DNA of 64,000 bases from contig CAJTAK010000015.1 of NCBI GenBank assembly GCA_910574255.1, positions 48,921 through 112,920 of the forward strand. The letters are read 5' to 3'. Position numbers and translations under genes: made by a program. The notes beneath the pieces are model-generated. The model was not told the origin of the DNA. It searched no databases and saw nothing but the letters and a program-made list of their open reading frames with translations. Each line of letters starts with the position of its first letter. The stretch's first letter is position 1. The stretch is from Clostridia bacterium. Lineage in GTDB: Bacteria; Bacillota; Clostridia; Lachnospirales; Lachnospiraceae. Of the stretch, positions 17,154-24,983 are shown piece after piece.

Positions 17154-19298
17154 ATGAATGAAAAATCAAGAAATATGGAAGAAGCAATAGATAAAACAGA
17201 AGAAAATCAAACTGATATGAAACAACCAGAAGAATTGAGCTCATCAGGACAGAGAGGTGCTTTGTTGCTTTTGCGGGCGGGTACAGTACTTTTGGCTGCG
17301 GTATCTTTTTGGGCTACAGCACAGGGAATGGCAGATTATGTATTCTCTGAACAATGGCAGGCTTATGCAGCATCTTTGGCAATACAGGGGATTTTACTTG
17401 GACTAAATTTTTATCTTCCGACATTTTGGAGATACTTAAAAGGTCATGGAGGAAATAAGACTATTTTGGTCATGCTAACTGCGGTAGTCTTATTTTGTTC
17501 GTCATGGTTCAGTTTTATTTTTATTGTAGGTCAGACATATGGAGAATCATGGGGGATTGATAGTAGAATATTAGTTCAAAAGACTTATCGTGAGCAGTTG
17601 TATGCGGCTGATGACTATACAGAGGAGTACCAGGATTTGTTGCGTGAAGTGGTTGGAAATCAGGTACTTGATTTATATGACAGAGCAGGAGACTTGGGAA
17701 GTGATGAGGCGAAGATTGGTTCATCTTTAGATTGGAATCAAGAACGTATGAACTACACAGTAGAGGATTTTGCGGCCCGTAGTACGATGAGTGCAGTTAT
17801 TGATGCCGTTGAGGTAGCTTTACAAGAGAATGCGCCTCCAAATGTTCGGGAACAGGCCTTGGGGATAGTGATGGAGATGCGTGGAAATCTTGAGAGTGAA
17901 GTAACTAGTCTGAATTCACAGTTGGGAGCGGCAAATGATGCAGTAGAGCAGGCGGCAAGAAATCTTCAAGAGGCTCAAGCACGTCTAAATGCAGCTCGTA
18001 CTGCTGAAGAGCGTGCAAGCTTAAGTAATATAGAAGTAAACGCAAGGACCTATCTGGAAAGTAGTCAGGTGGCACTACAGAATTTGCAGAACCGTTTGGA
18101 AGATTATAGGGAGGCATTAAGTCGGGTACAATTTTACGAAGTGAATTTGGGGTTAACGGAGAGTGGGTCTGTTAATTTAATTAGTGCATCATTGCGGAAA
18201 ATCCAACAGGAACTCTTTCAAGATGAGCCAGATCTAGATAGCCTGTATAGCCAAGCAGTCAATGTTTTTCAACAATTGCAATCAGGGATTAATATTGAAA
18301 AGGAAGGCAATGGAGTAAGTGGGGGAAATAGTAATGAGGCATATCAGGAATTGCTTGTTGCTATGGATATGTTTATGGCAAATCTTCGAGATTATCAGGC
18401 TATACGCATAGCACTTTCCCAGTTGGATGATATGGTTAGTGCAATGAGCACTGATACCGACATATTAATGAATAGTGAAGATTGGAAAGATGAATGGTTG
18501 TATAGGCTTGACAGCTTGAAAGCGGTAATATCTGGTCTTCCGGCCTATAGTGATGAAGAAAATGTAATTTTAGAGCGTTATAATCGAGCGTCTGCTTCGG
18601 AAGATTTAGATGAGATGATTCGTAAATATATTGCAGATCATAATGCCGTAGAACAAGGAATTATATATTTATTTAGCCCCTATTGTGGCTTAGCATGGTT
18701 TTCTTTGATTTTAGCCTTTTTTTTGGACATTGCAGCATTTATTACAGGAATGATTATTGATACGATAGATATGCAGAAAAAAAAGAGAGGAACTAAAGGT
18801 AGACAAAGGCAACTTCAAAAGAAGGATAACATATGGTATGTTCCCCAAGAAGTGCCTTTAAATCGATATGTTTATCTAAATGGCGATTATTCCAGAGAGG
18901 CTGGGAAAAATTTTTATCGCACAATAGAAAATGGAAATGAATTGAAGTGGGAGTTATCTTCTGGGGATTATCATAAAGGGATTTATATTGTTTGTGATAA
19001 AGAACTAAAGAGATTGATTGGAAAGGAATTGAAGTTTCTAGCAGAAGGCCCCCAAGATGGCGTCTATCTATCTAAATGTAATGTAAAATATGAAGAAGGA
19101 ATTTTGACTCTTATATCTTATGAAGATGAAAAGGTTTTGTGTTCAGTGCAGGTTGAAACAGATACACCACTATATCGAATGGGGACAGAAGGGTGTAAGA
19201 TTATGCCAGTTCAGTCGTTGAAAAATATGAAATCTGAGGAAATAGTGATTGCACTTAATAAAAAGGGGAGTCGTGTTATTGCTGTTTACATAATATAG
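17154..19298 (+). CDS. Unknown membrane protein with large coiled-coil domain
   Basis: A 714-residue protein of unrecognised family. After a polar N-terminus, three hydrophobic segments lie at about 36-130 (LLLLRAGTVLLAAVSFW, LAIQGILLGLNFYL, VMLTAVVLFCSSWFSFIFIVG). A long helical, coiled-coil-rich region follows (about 140-490, with AARNLQEAQARLNAARTAEE), then one more membrane segment (LAWFSLILAFFLDIAAFI, about 510-535) and a roughly 170-residue C-terminal soluble domain. The coiled coil is enclosed by membrane segments and may lie outside the membrane. It follows the preceding membrane gene by 17 bases with a GGGGGAT ribosome site. Together they look like a two-component membrane assembly; no enzyme motif is visible. 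Confidence 0.75.
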   Translation: MNEKSRNMEEAIDKTEENQTDMKQPEELSSSGQRGALLLLRAGTVLLAAVSFWATAQGMADYVFSEQWQAYAASLAIQGILLGLNFYLPTFWRYLKGHGGNKTILVMLTAVVLFCSSWFSFIFIVGQTYGESWGIDSRILVQKTYREQLYAADDYTEEYQDLLREVVGNQVLDLYDRAGDLGSDEAKIGSSLDWNQERMNYTVEDFAARSTMSAVIDAVEVALQENAPPNVREQALGIVMEMRGNLESEVTSLNSQLGAANDAVEQAARNLQEAQARLNAARTAEERASLSNIEVNARTYLESSQVALQNLQNRLEDYREALSRVQFYEVNLGLTESGSVNLISASLRKIQQELFQDEPDLDSLYSQAVNVFQQLQSGINIEKEGNGVSGGNSNEAYQELLVAMDMFMANLRDYQAIRIALSQLDDMVSAMSTDTDILMNSEDWKDEWLYRLDSLKAVISGLPAYSDEENVILERYNRASASEDLDEMIRKYIADHNAVEQGIIYLFSPYCGLAWFSLILAFFLDIAAFITGMIIDTIDMQKKKRGTKGRQRQLQKKDNIWYVPQEVPLNRYVYLNGDYSREAGKNFYRTIENGNELKWELSSGDYHKGIYIVCDKELKRLIGKELKFLAEGPQDGVYLSKCNVKYEEGILTLISYEDEKVLCSVQVETDTPLYRMGTEGCKIMPVQSLKNMKSEEIVIALNKKGSRVIAVYII

Positions 19299-19372
19299 TG
19301 ATAAGATAATTTTGAAAATTGTAGATGAGACGAGACATATTATATAATACCTATCCATTATTAGGGACGATG

Positions 19373-19407
19373 AAAATTTCGTAGAGTACCTTACTCTACG
19401 AAATTTT
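19373..19407. terminator. Perfect 16-bp palindromic hairpin (first of a related pair)
   Basis: AAAATTTCGTAGAGTA (19373-19388) pairs perfectly with 19392-19407 across a three-base loop, and T-rich sequence follows. It could terminate the preceding membrane-protein operon. Its core GTAGAGTA-N3-TACTCTAC recurs at 19601 in opposite orientation, so it may also be an element end or a recognition site for the truncated TnpB element. Confidence 0.6.
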
Positions 19408-19533
19408 TACCCTGTTTTTTACAGTTAAAGGAATAAAATAGAATATTTTTATTGAAAAATAGACAAACTTTAGAGTAAGATATGGATTATCACAAGAAAC
19501 TCATACAAAAAATACGGCAGACACGAAAAAATA

Positions 19534-19562
19534 TTTACGTTTGGATTTAAATGTGCTATGAT
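19534..19562 (+). promoter_or_regulatory. Putative promoter upstream of the tnpB remnant
   Basis: TTTACG (19534-19539) and TATGAT (19557-19562) are separated by 17 bases. Downstream lies a near-perfect palindrome beginning TGGCAGAAGAAT (19575-19599), then the second GTAGAGTA palindrome. Whether it drives tnpB or a small RNA through the palindromes is not resolvable from the sequence. Confidence 0.35.
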
Positions 19563-19574
19563 GTTAAAGAAAAA

Positions 19575-19621
19575 TGGCAGAAGAATGATTCTCCTGCCAT
19601 CGTAGAGTAAGGTACTCTACG
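19575..19621. repeat. Two adjacent palindromes before tnpB
   Basis: TGGCAGAAGAATGATTCTCC and the bases to 19599 form a palindrome with arms of about 12 bases. Immediately after, CGTAGAGTA (19601-19609) pairs with TACTCTACG (19613-19621) over a three-base loop. The second is an inverted copy of the hairpin at 19373, and the shared bases extend into the flanking AAATTTC. IS200/IS605-type elements carry palindromes near their ends, so these may mark or mimic an element end. Confidence 0.55.
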
Positions 19622-19664
19622 AAATTTCACCCCAAAATCTATTCCACATCTGAGGCAAAGAACC

Positions 19665-20801
19665 ATGTCAGATCCTGAGAACCAATATTTTGTGCTGACA
19701 TTACCGTTAAAACCGGAGCTATGGCAGCAGGACATTCTGGAAAAGCGGTTTGAGGTTAACCGTCAGATCTACAATGCCCTGCTTGACAAGGCAGTAAAGC
19801 AATATAAGCAGATGGCTCAAACCAAAGCATACCGAACAAACCGGGAAAAGCTGCTCCATACAGCCGAAAAGGAAGAACGAAAGAAGCTTCTGCAGGAGCG
19901 GGATGCCCTTGTAGAAAAGTATCGGCTTCGTAGCTTTGACATCTGCAGAGAAGCAACCCAGTACCGTCAGCATTTCAAGGAGCACACCGACAGTCCTATT
20001 GTCCAGAACTTGGCCAGTGAGGTGTGGCAGGCCATAGACGGTTTGGTGAAAGGTACAGCCAATCAGGTGTATCCAAAGAAACAGGGACAATTAAAAACCC
20101 TTTCAGGAAAAACAAATCGTTCCTCCGTCAAGTTTCGGGAGGACAGTCTTGTGTGGAAGGGACTGAATATTCCTGTGGACAAAAGAAAGCTCACATGGTA
20201 TGAGGAACAGGCATTAAAGCAGGAAATACGTTACTGCAGAATCAAGAGAACTGTGATTCGGGGAAAAGACAGATATTTCTTGGAGATTGTTCTCAAGGGA
20301 AGCGTACCGGTAAAAGAAAAACCGGAAGCGCCGGGAACCGTAGGGCTGGATATCGGTCGGCAAAAGCTGTCTCTCGTATCACAGGACAATACTTCCGTAT
20401 ATATTCTTCCCATTAAAAACCAGGGGCTGGAATTTAAGAAGCGGAAGCTTAGTCAGTATATGGAGCGCAGCCGGAAAAGTATGAATCCGGAGAATTATCA
20501 TCCCAACGGCCGGATCAAAAAAGGAAGCGCACATTGGGTTTATTCCAGAAATTATCAAAAGGCAAGGAAGCAGTACCAGGAGCTTTGCCGGAAGCAGACC
20601 GTACTGCAGAAGCAGGCCCAGTACAGGCTTGCCGGAAAAATCAGTTCCAGTGGAACATGCTTTTATATAGAAGAAACAGGTTCGGCGAAGGCGGATGAAG
20701 TGAAGATAGATCCATCCTACAGAACGAATACGGCGCCGGCCCGTTTTCTGAAGATCCTGGAATACAAACTAAATCAACAGGGAAAACAGCTTCTGTTTTA
20801 A
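19665..20801 (+). pseudogene. tnpB: TnpB-like (IS200/IS605 OrfB) RNA-guided nuclease, C-terminally truncated
   Basis: The 378-residue frame has TnpB organisation: an N-terminal helical/wedge region (YFVLTLPLKPELWQQDILEKR), a beta-rich section and a RuvC-like core with the first acidic residue in VGLDIGRQKLSL (D229) and the second in FYIEETGS (E336/E337). It stops at RFLKILEYKLNQQGKQLLF, where TnpB normally continues into the CxxC zinc ribbon and the third RuvC Asp; neither appears in any frame just downstream. It therefore lacks a catalytic residue and is probably inactive as a nuclease. No TnpA lies beside it. Inactivated TnpB proteins can be retained as RNA-guided repressors, but with a truncated core decay is the simpler view. 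Confidence 0.75.
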
Positions 20802-20832
20802 TCATAACAGAGTTGTGATAGATGTTACTGGT

Positions 20833-20908
20833 CACTGCGTGAACCAATGTTATTTCGCTAGCAATGATATTTGCATAGACTGATTTCACTGTTGCGTGAA
20901 CAGTAATG
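20833..20908 (+). repeat. Two imperfect hairpin repeats downstream of tnpB
   Basis: Copies start CACTGCGTGAACCAATGT (20833) and CACTGTTGCGTGAACAG (20887), 54 bases apart. Each can fold around a GTCAC/GTGAA-type stem. They may belong to the right end or guide-RNA region of the truncated TnpB element. Only two copies and no uniform spacer exist, so this is not a CRISPR. Confidence 0.4.
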
Positions 20909-20927
20909 TGATAGTTAGGTGGTCTTG

Positions 20928-21060
20928 AGGCGGGCCGATATCCGTAATGGATGAAAGCCTTCGCGAAAAAGGATTAGGGCAAAGGTACTTCGGTTCTTTG
21001 CAGAAGCCTGGCAGCGGAGGACCTTCTGCGAAAGCTTTTGCAGAAGAGCTTCGGTATAGA
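20928..21060 (+). ncRNA. Candidate structured leader RNA with competing hairpins
   Basis: Successive stems are visible: AGGC/GCCT (20928-20931, 20957-20960) enclosing ATCC/GGAT; GCAAAG...CTTTGC (20979-20984, 20996-21001) capped by a C(UUCG)G tetraloop; and CTTCTGC (21023-21029), which can pair either with GCAGAAG upstream (21000-21006) or with GCAGAAG downstream (21040-21046). The two pairings exclude each other, and the upstream one also competes with the UUCG hairpin. Such alternatives are typical of attenuators and riboswitches. I recognise no named class. It lies upstream of loaP and a terminator-like structure; part may instead belong to the TnpB element. Confidence 0.45.
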
Positions 21061-21115
21061 ATATTTATAAAAAGACAAAATCTTAAGCTTTAAAATCGTC
21101 GCATTGCCGCGTTTT

Positions 21116-21188
21116 AAAGGGTGAGAGGTTATCATGTGTATTTGCGTCAGCATTTTTTATGCTGATATGGCGAAGCTTACCCTTTTTT
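21116..21188 (+). terminator. Terminator-like compound hairpin in the loaP leader
   Basis: AAAGGGTGAG (21116-21125) pairs with CTTACCCTTT (21176-21185) with one G-U, enclosing a perfect inner hairpin TCAGCAT (21147-21153)/ATGCTGA (21159-21165), and a T-run follows at 21183-21188. A further stem CTTTAAAA/TTTTAAAG (21088-21119) sits just upstream and overlaps the outer arm. This would stop transcription arriving from the left before loaP, or be a regulated attenuator. Confidence 0.6.
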
Positions 21189-21250
21189 ACATGGTAAAAT
21201 ATTTTGGAAATTCTTTAAGACGTATTTTTGCGGCTGATTTATGCCGAATG

Positions 21251-21270
21251 TACCGAAATTTTGGTACAAT
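21251..21270 (+). promoter_or_regulatory. Putative loaP promoter with overlapping palindrome
   Basis: TACAAT (21265-21270) resembles a -10 box at a sensible distance from the start at 21314, but no good -35 is present. The 16-base near-palindrome TACCGAAATTTTGGTA (21251-21266) overlaps the box and could be a regulator site. A ribosome site AAGGGT precedes the loaP ATG. Confidence 0.35.
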
Positions 21271-21313
21271 AGGTTTTTGAGAATGCATAGATAAAGAAAA
21301 GGGTAAAAGTCAT

Positions 21314-21820
21314 ATGTGGTACGTGATACAAGTCAGAACCGGAACAGAGAAGGAGATTATACAGCAATGTCAGACTGTGATTCCTGAAGAGATTCTGGAA
21401 AAAAGCTTTCTTCCCTGCTTTGAGGAAATGAAGCGCTATAAAGGTGCCTGGCATAAGGAACAGAAGCTTTTGTTTCCTGGGTATGTATTTCTGATTAGTG
21501 AAGATCCAGAACAGCTCTATCGGAAACTGAAACAGGTCATAGGATTGACAAAGCTTTTAAAAACAGGGGATCAGATTATTTCACTTACTGAGACTGAGAT
21601 TCAATTTTTGCTGGAATTTGGCGGAAAAGATCAACTGGTACAAATGTCAATCGGTTTTGTAGAACAGGAACAGGTGACTATATTGGATGGCCCGCTGAAG
21701 GGTAAGGAAGGGTATATAAAAAAAATAGACCGCCATAGACGGGAGGCCAAGCTGGAGATTCCTATGTTTGGCAGGATCCTGGATGTAAAAGTGGGCTTGG
21801 AAATCATAGCAAAGATGTAA
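21314..21820 (+). CDS. loaP: LoaP-type transcription antiterminator (NusG paralogue)
   Basis: A 168-residue protein with an N-terminal NGN domain (MWYVIQVRTGTEKEIIQQCQ, then LLFPGYVFL) and a C-terminal KOW domain (about residues 120-168: VTILDGPLKGKEGYIKKIDRHRREAKLEI). The length and a start directly at the NGN fold match specialised NusG paralogues such as LoaP rather than housekeeping NusG. LoaP promotes processive antitermination over long polysaccharide or polyketide operons. Here it is the first gene before a nearly 40 kb polysaccharide operon, with a hairpin plus terminator between it and the next gene, exactly the context expected for its action. Confidence 0.9.
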   Translation: MWYVIQVRTGTEKEIIQQCQTVIPEEILEKSFLPCFEEMKRYKGAWHKEQKLLFPGYVFLISEDPEQLYRKLKQVIGLTKLLKTGDQIISLTETEIQFLLEFGGKDQLVQMSIGFVEQEQVTILDGPLKGKEGYIKKIDRHRREAKLEIPMFGRILDVKVGLEIIAKM

Positions 21821-21846
21821 TAAGCTTCAACAGCTTTATTGTATTG

Positions 21847-21924
21847 TAACTGTTAAGGTACTGAACAGTTATATAAATAAAATCATAATTAAGTAAGCCG
21901 TGGAATTATCTGCGGCCTATTTTT
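21847..21924 (+). promoter_or_regulatory. Candidate LoaP recognition hairpin followed by intrinsic terminator
   Basis: TAACTGTT (21847-21854) pairs perfectly with AACAGTTA (21864-21871). About 25 bases on, GCCGTGGA (21897-21904) pairs with TCTGCGGC (21909-21916) over an ATTA tetraloop (two G-U pairs), then CTATTTTTA. The second is an intrinsic terminator placed directly before the first operon gene; the first is positioned as the RNA signal read by LoaP. In characterised LoaP systems an RNA hairpin lies upstream of leader terminators; the exact sequence here is inference. Confidence 0.6.
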
Positions 21925-21942
21925 ATGTGGGGCAGTTGCAAA

Positions 21943-23703
21943 ATGAAGGAAAGAAACAGTAGAATAACGAAAAGAATAATAGGTGCAGCAATAGTCTTAA
22001 GCGGAGTATATTTCCTTATGAGGGCAGCTGCAAAGAAAAAGACGGAGGGCAGAGAGATAGATGCCGGCAATCCATATATTGACAGAACAGAACTGCCCTT
22101 TTCTTCCGCAACGATTTACGAGCAGACATTTAAACCAATCCTAGATAAAAGCCTTGCATTCGCAGGTCTTGTAATCTTATCTCCCATTTTTGCCGCCATA
22201 TCTATTGCAATTTTTATAGATGATCCCGGGGCAGTATTTTTTACTCAGAAGCGTGTAGGCAAGGATAAAAGGTTCTTCTGCCTCCACAAGTTTCGGAGTA
22301 TGAAGATGTCCACCCCCCATGATGTACCAACGCACCAGCTGAGCGATCCGGAGCAGTATATTACGAGAGTGGGAAGGGTGCTGAGAAAAACCAGCCTGGA
22401 TGAGCTTCCGCAGATCTGGGACATTTTCAGAGGGAAAATGAGCATCATAGGCCCACGGCCTGCTCTGTGGAATCAGGAAGATCTTGTGACAGAGCGAGAT
22501 AAGTACAAGGCCAACGGAGTACTTCCCGGCTTAACCGGCTGGGCGCAGATTAATGGCCGGGATGAGCTGGAGATATTCCAGAAGGCAAAACTGGATGGAG
22601 AATATGTGAGACATTTAAAGCAGGGCGGAATAAAGGCCCTGTTTTTTGATGTGAGGTGTTTCCTGGGCACAATAAAATCTGTTCTTGACAGCGATGGTGT
22701 TGTAGAAGGAGGGACAGGAAAGCTGCATAAAAGTGCAGGAGTAAAAGATGGAGTAATCCGGGAATTTGAAGATTATGGCTATAAAAAGGAATTTAGCATA
22801 GACAGAACACAATGCAAATGCGTTCTAATTATCGGTGCCAACAGCTATATAGGGGAATCCTTTGAGTCCTATGCCAAAAAATATTATGGCGGGAATTTCC
22901 GGATAGACACGGCAGATACCATGGACAGCAATTGGAGAGAGGCCGATTTTGGATCCTATGATACCGTATTCCATGTTGCCGGAATCGCACATGCAGATGT
23001 AGGAAATGTGGACGAGGCCACAAAGCGGAAGTACTATGCGGTGAATACGGATCTGGCAATAGAGGCGGCCGGACTTGCAAAGAATGCAGGCGTGAGGCAG
23101 TTTGTATTTATGAGCTCCATGATTGTTTACGGCGAGTCGATGCCTTTCGGCAAAGAGAAAATGATCGATGAGCATACGGTACCGGCCCCTGCGAATTTTT
23201 ACGGGGACAGTAAATGGCAGGCAGACCGGGGGGTAAGGCAGCTGCAGGATGAGAATTTCCGTGTGGCAGTGTTGCGTCCTCCCATGATTTATGGGCCGGG
23301 AAGCAAGGGGAACTATCCCACTTTAGCAAAGCTGGCCAAGAGTCTTCCGGTGTTTCCGGCTGTTAAAAATCAGCGTTCCATGCTTTATATAGACAATCTC
23401 TGTGAATTCCTGTGTCTGCTTATGCTGAGCGGAGAGGGAGGAATTTATTTTCCACAGAATGAAGAGTACACAAGTACATCCGAAATGGCGGAGCATATTG
23501 CAGATGCTGTGTGGCATCCGATCCGGGTGACAAGGCTGTTCAATCCGGCAGTAGCAGTTGCTTCTCGTATCCCGGGAAAAGCGGGCGGACTGGTGAATAA
23601 GGCGTTTGGAAACAGTACCTATGCCCGGAAACTGTCTGTCTATAAAGGAATGGATTATTGTGTCAAGGATTTGCGGACATCCATAGTGGAGACGGAAGCA
23701 TAG
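21943..23703 (+). CDS. Initiating phosphoglycosyl transferase fused to NAD-dependent epimerase/dehydratase
   Basis: The N-terminal half is a monotopic phosphoglycosyl transferase (about residues 40-230): hydrophobic LDKSLAFAGLVILSPIFAA, FFTQKRVGKDKRFFCLHKFR, the catalytic Asp-Glu in TSLDELPQIWDIF, IIGPRPA and LPGLTGWAQINGRDE. It transfers a sugar phosphate to undecaprenyl phosphate and starts repeat-unit assembly. The C-terminal half (about 290-580) is an extended SDR with GANSYIGESF, SSMIVYGES and YGDSK (YxxxK). The fusion suggests that the SDR shapes the sugar used by the transferase, or its lipid-linked product. I prefer ATG 21943; ATG 21925 overlaps the leader terminator. It is the first gene of the operon after loaP. 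Confidence 0.88.
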   Translation: MKERNSRITKRIIGAAIVLSGVYFLMRAAAKKKTEGREIDAGNPYIDRTELPFSSATIYEQTFKPILDKSLAFAGLVILSPIFAAISIAIFIDDPGAVFFTQKRVGKDKRFFCLHKFRSMKMSTPHDVPTHQLSDPEQYITRVGRVLRKTSLDELPQIWDIFRGKMSIIGPRPALWNQEDLVTERDKYKANGVLPGLTGWAQINGRDELEIFQKAKLDGEYVRHLKQGGIKALFFDVRCFLGTIKSVLDSDGVVEGGTGKLHKSAGVKDGVIREFEDYGYKKEFSIDRTQCKCVLIIGANSYIGESFESYAKKYYGGNFRIDTADTMDSNWREADFGSYDTVFHVAGIAHADVGNVDEATKRKYYAVNTDLAIEAAGLAKNAGVRQFVFMSSMIVYGESMPFGKEKMIDEHTVPAPANFYGDSKWQADRGVRQLQDENFRVAVLRPPMIYGPGSKGNYPTLAKLAKSLPVFPAVKNQRSMLYIDNLCEFLCLLMLSGEGGIYFPQNEEYTSTSEMAEHIADAVWHPIRVTRLFNPAVAVASRIPGKAGGLVNKAFGNSTYARKLSVYKGMDYCVKDLRTSIVETEA

Positions 23704-23732
23704 TAGTTGGTAAAAAAGGAGCATAACAAAAA

Positions 23733-24983
23733 TTGCAGACCATATGGATTATTGATCATTATTCATCGGAACCAATATACGGAGGAATTTCCCGCCAATA
23801 CGATTTTGCAAAGGAGTTGGGACGGCGGGGATACCATGTAGTTGTCATTGCATCAGGCTTCTGCCATTTTACACACAGTTATATTTCGGAAAAACCAGTA
23901 AAGGTCAGTGAACTGGCAGAGCATGTTCACTATATTTATTTAAAAACAAGCAGTTATGAATCCAACGGCGGATTTGGACGCGCCAAAAATATGCTTGATT
24001 TTATGAATAAAGTTATGAAATATGAAGGCATTATTGCAAGACGCTATGGAAAGCCGGACGTTGTGACCGGCTGTTCTGTGCATCCTCTGGCCTGGATTGC
24101 GGCATACCGGGCAGCCAGGAAATACAAGGCCCGTTTTGTTGCGGAGGTTCGGGACTTCTGGCCGAGAATCTGGGTAGTCAGCGGTGACAAAAAGGCTGCG
24201 GATCCCATGGTGATATTTTTCGGAATGATTCAGAAATGGGCATTTCGGCATGCGGACCGCATTATATATTCCATGTTTCATGGAGATAAATATATCTGCG
24301 AGGAATTAGGGATTCCGCGCAGCAAGGTGTATTTAATCGGGCAGCCCATGGATTGCTTTAGATTTGATGAAAACCGTGAAAGGACAGATTTGCTGCCAAA
24401 AGAGGTGCAGGAATTTATCAGAGATTCCTTTGTGTGCTCCTTTGCAGGCTATTACATGACTTACGAGGGCGTCTATGTGATGCTGGAGGCGCTTAAAATA
24501 TTGGAGTCAAAGGGGCTGCCTGTCAAAATGGTCTTTGTAGGATCCGGGCAGGAGAAGGAAGGAATGGAGAAATATATCAGAGAAAATCATCTTCACAATG
24601 CCCTGGTATATGGCAGGATCCCCAAGGAAGCCGTGCCGGCGCTGATTTCCCACTCTCATATCTGCATGGCGCATTTGGAGGTGGAGGGGCACAAAGAGGT
24701 TTACAAATACGGCGTTTCAAAGAATAAGGTAAATGAATATCTGTATTCGGGCGCATGTACCCTATATGGCTTTCTGTATAAGGATGACGAGGTAGCCGTG
24801 AGCGGAGGCGGAATGATGTTCGAGCCCTATGACGCAGAGGATTTGGCTCGGAAGATTGCGTATCTGTATCATTTGCCGGAAACGGAGCGGCAGCAGTACG
24901 GCATCAGAGGCCGGGAATATATCAAGGCGAATCATAGTGTGGAGGTTCTGACAGATCGAATGCTTGAGGTATTGTTCGGATGA
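23733..24983 (+). CDS. Glycosyltransferase family 4 (WbuB-like)
   Basis: A 416-residue GT-B enzyme starting at TTG 23733 with AAGGAG upstream. The N-terminal Rossmann domain opens QTIWIIDHYSSEPIYGGISRQ and has AEVRDFWPRIWV; the C-terminal domain carries FAGYYMTYEGVYVMLEAL, FVGSGQEKEGME and the nucleotide-sugar binding region YGVSKNKVNEYLYSG. This is close to WbuB-type transferases that add an N-acetylated hexosamine in O-antigen or capsule assembly. It follows the initiating transferase and overlaps the next gene by four bases, so it may add the second sugar, though acceptor and donor cannot be read from the sequence. Confidence 0.85.
   Translation: MQTIWIIDHYSSEPIYGGISRQYDFAKELGRRGYHVVVIASGFCHFTHSYISEKPVKVSELAEHVHYIYLKTSSYESNGGFGRAKNMLDFMNKVMKYEGIIARRYGKPDVVTGCSVHPLAWIAAYRAARKYKARFVAEVRDFWPRIWVVSGDKKAADPMVIFFGMIQKWAFRHADRIIYSMFHGDKYICEELGIPRSKVYLIGQPMDCFRFDENRERTDLLPKEVQEFIRDSFVCSFAGYYMTYEGVYVMLEALKILESKGLPVKMVFVGSGQEKEGMEKYIRENHLHNALVYGRIPKEAVPALISHSHICMAHLEVEGHKEVYKYGVSKNKVNEYLYSGACTLYGFLYKDDEVAVSGGGMMFEPYDAEDLARKIAYLYHLPETERQQYGIRGREYIKANHSVEVLTDRMLEVLFG

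Noticed and set aside
20833..20908. CRISPR-like repeats after tnpB
   Set aside because: Only two imperfect copies with different lengths, no array and no cas genes.
20802..21060. Assigning the whole region as the TnpB guide RNA or a HEARO-type RNA
   Set aside because: I cannot match it to a known guide scaffold, TnpB is truncated before its normal 3' overlap, and the hairpins nearest loaP may belong to the operon leader.
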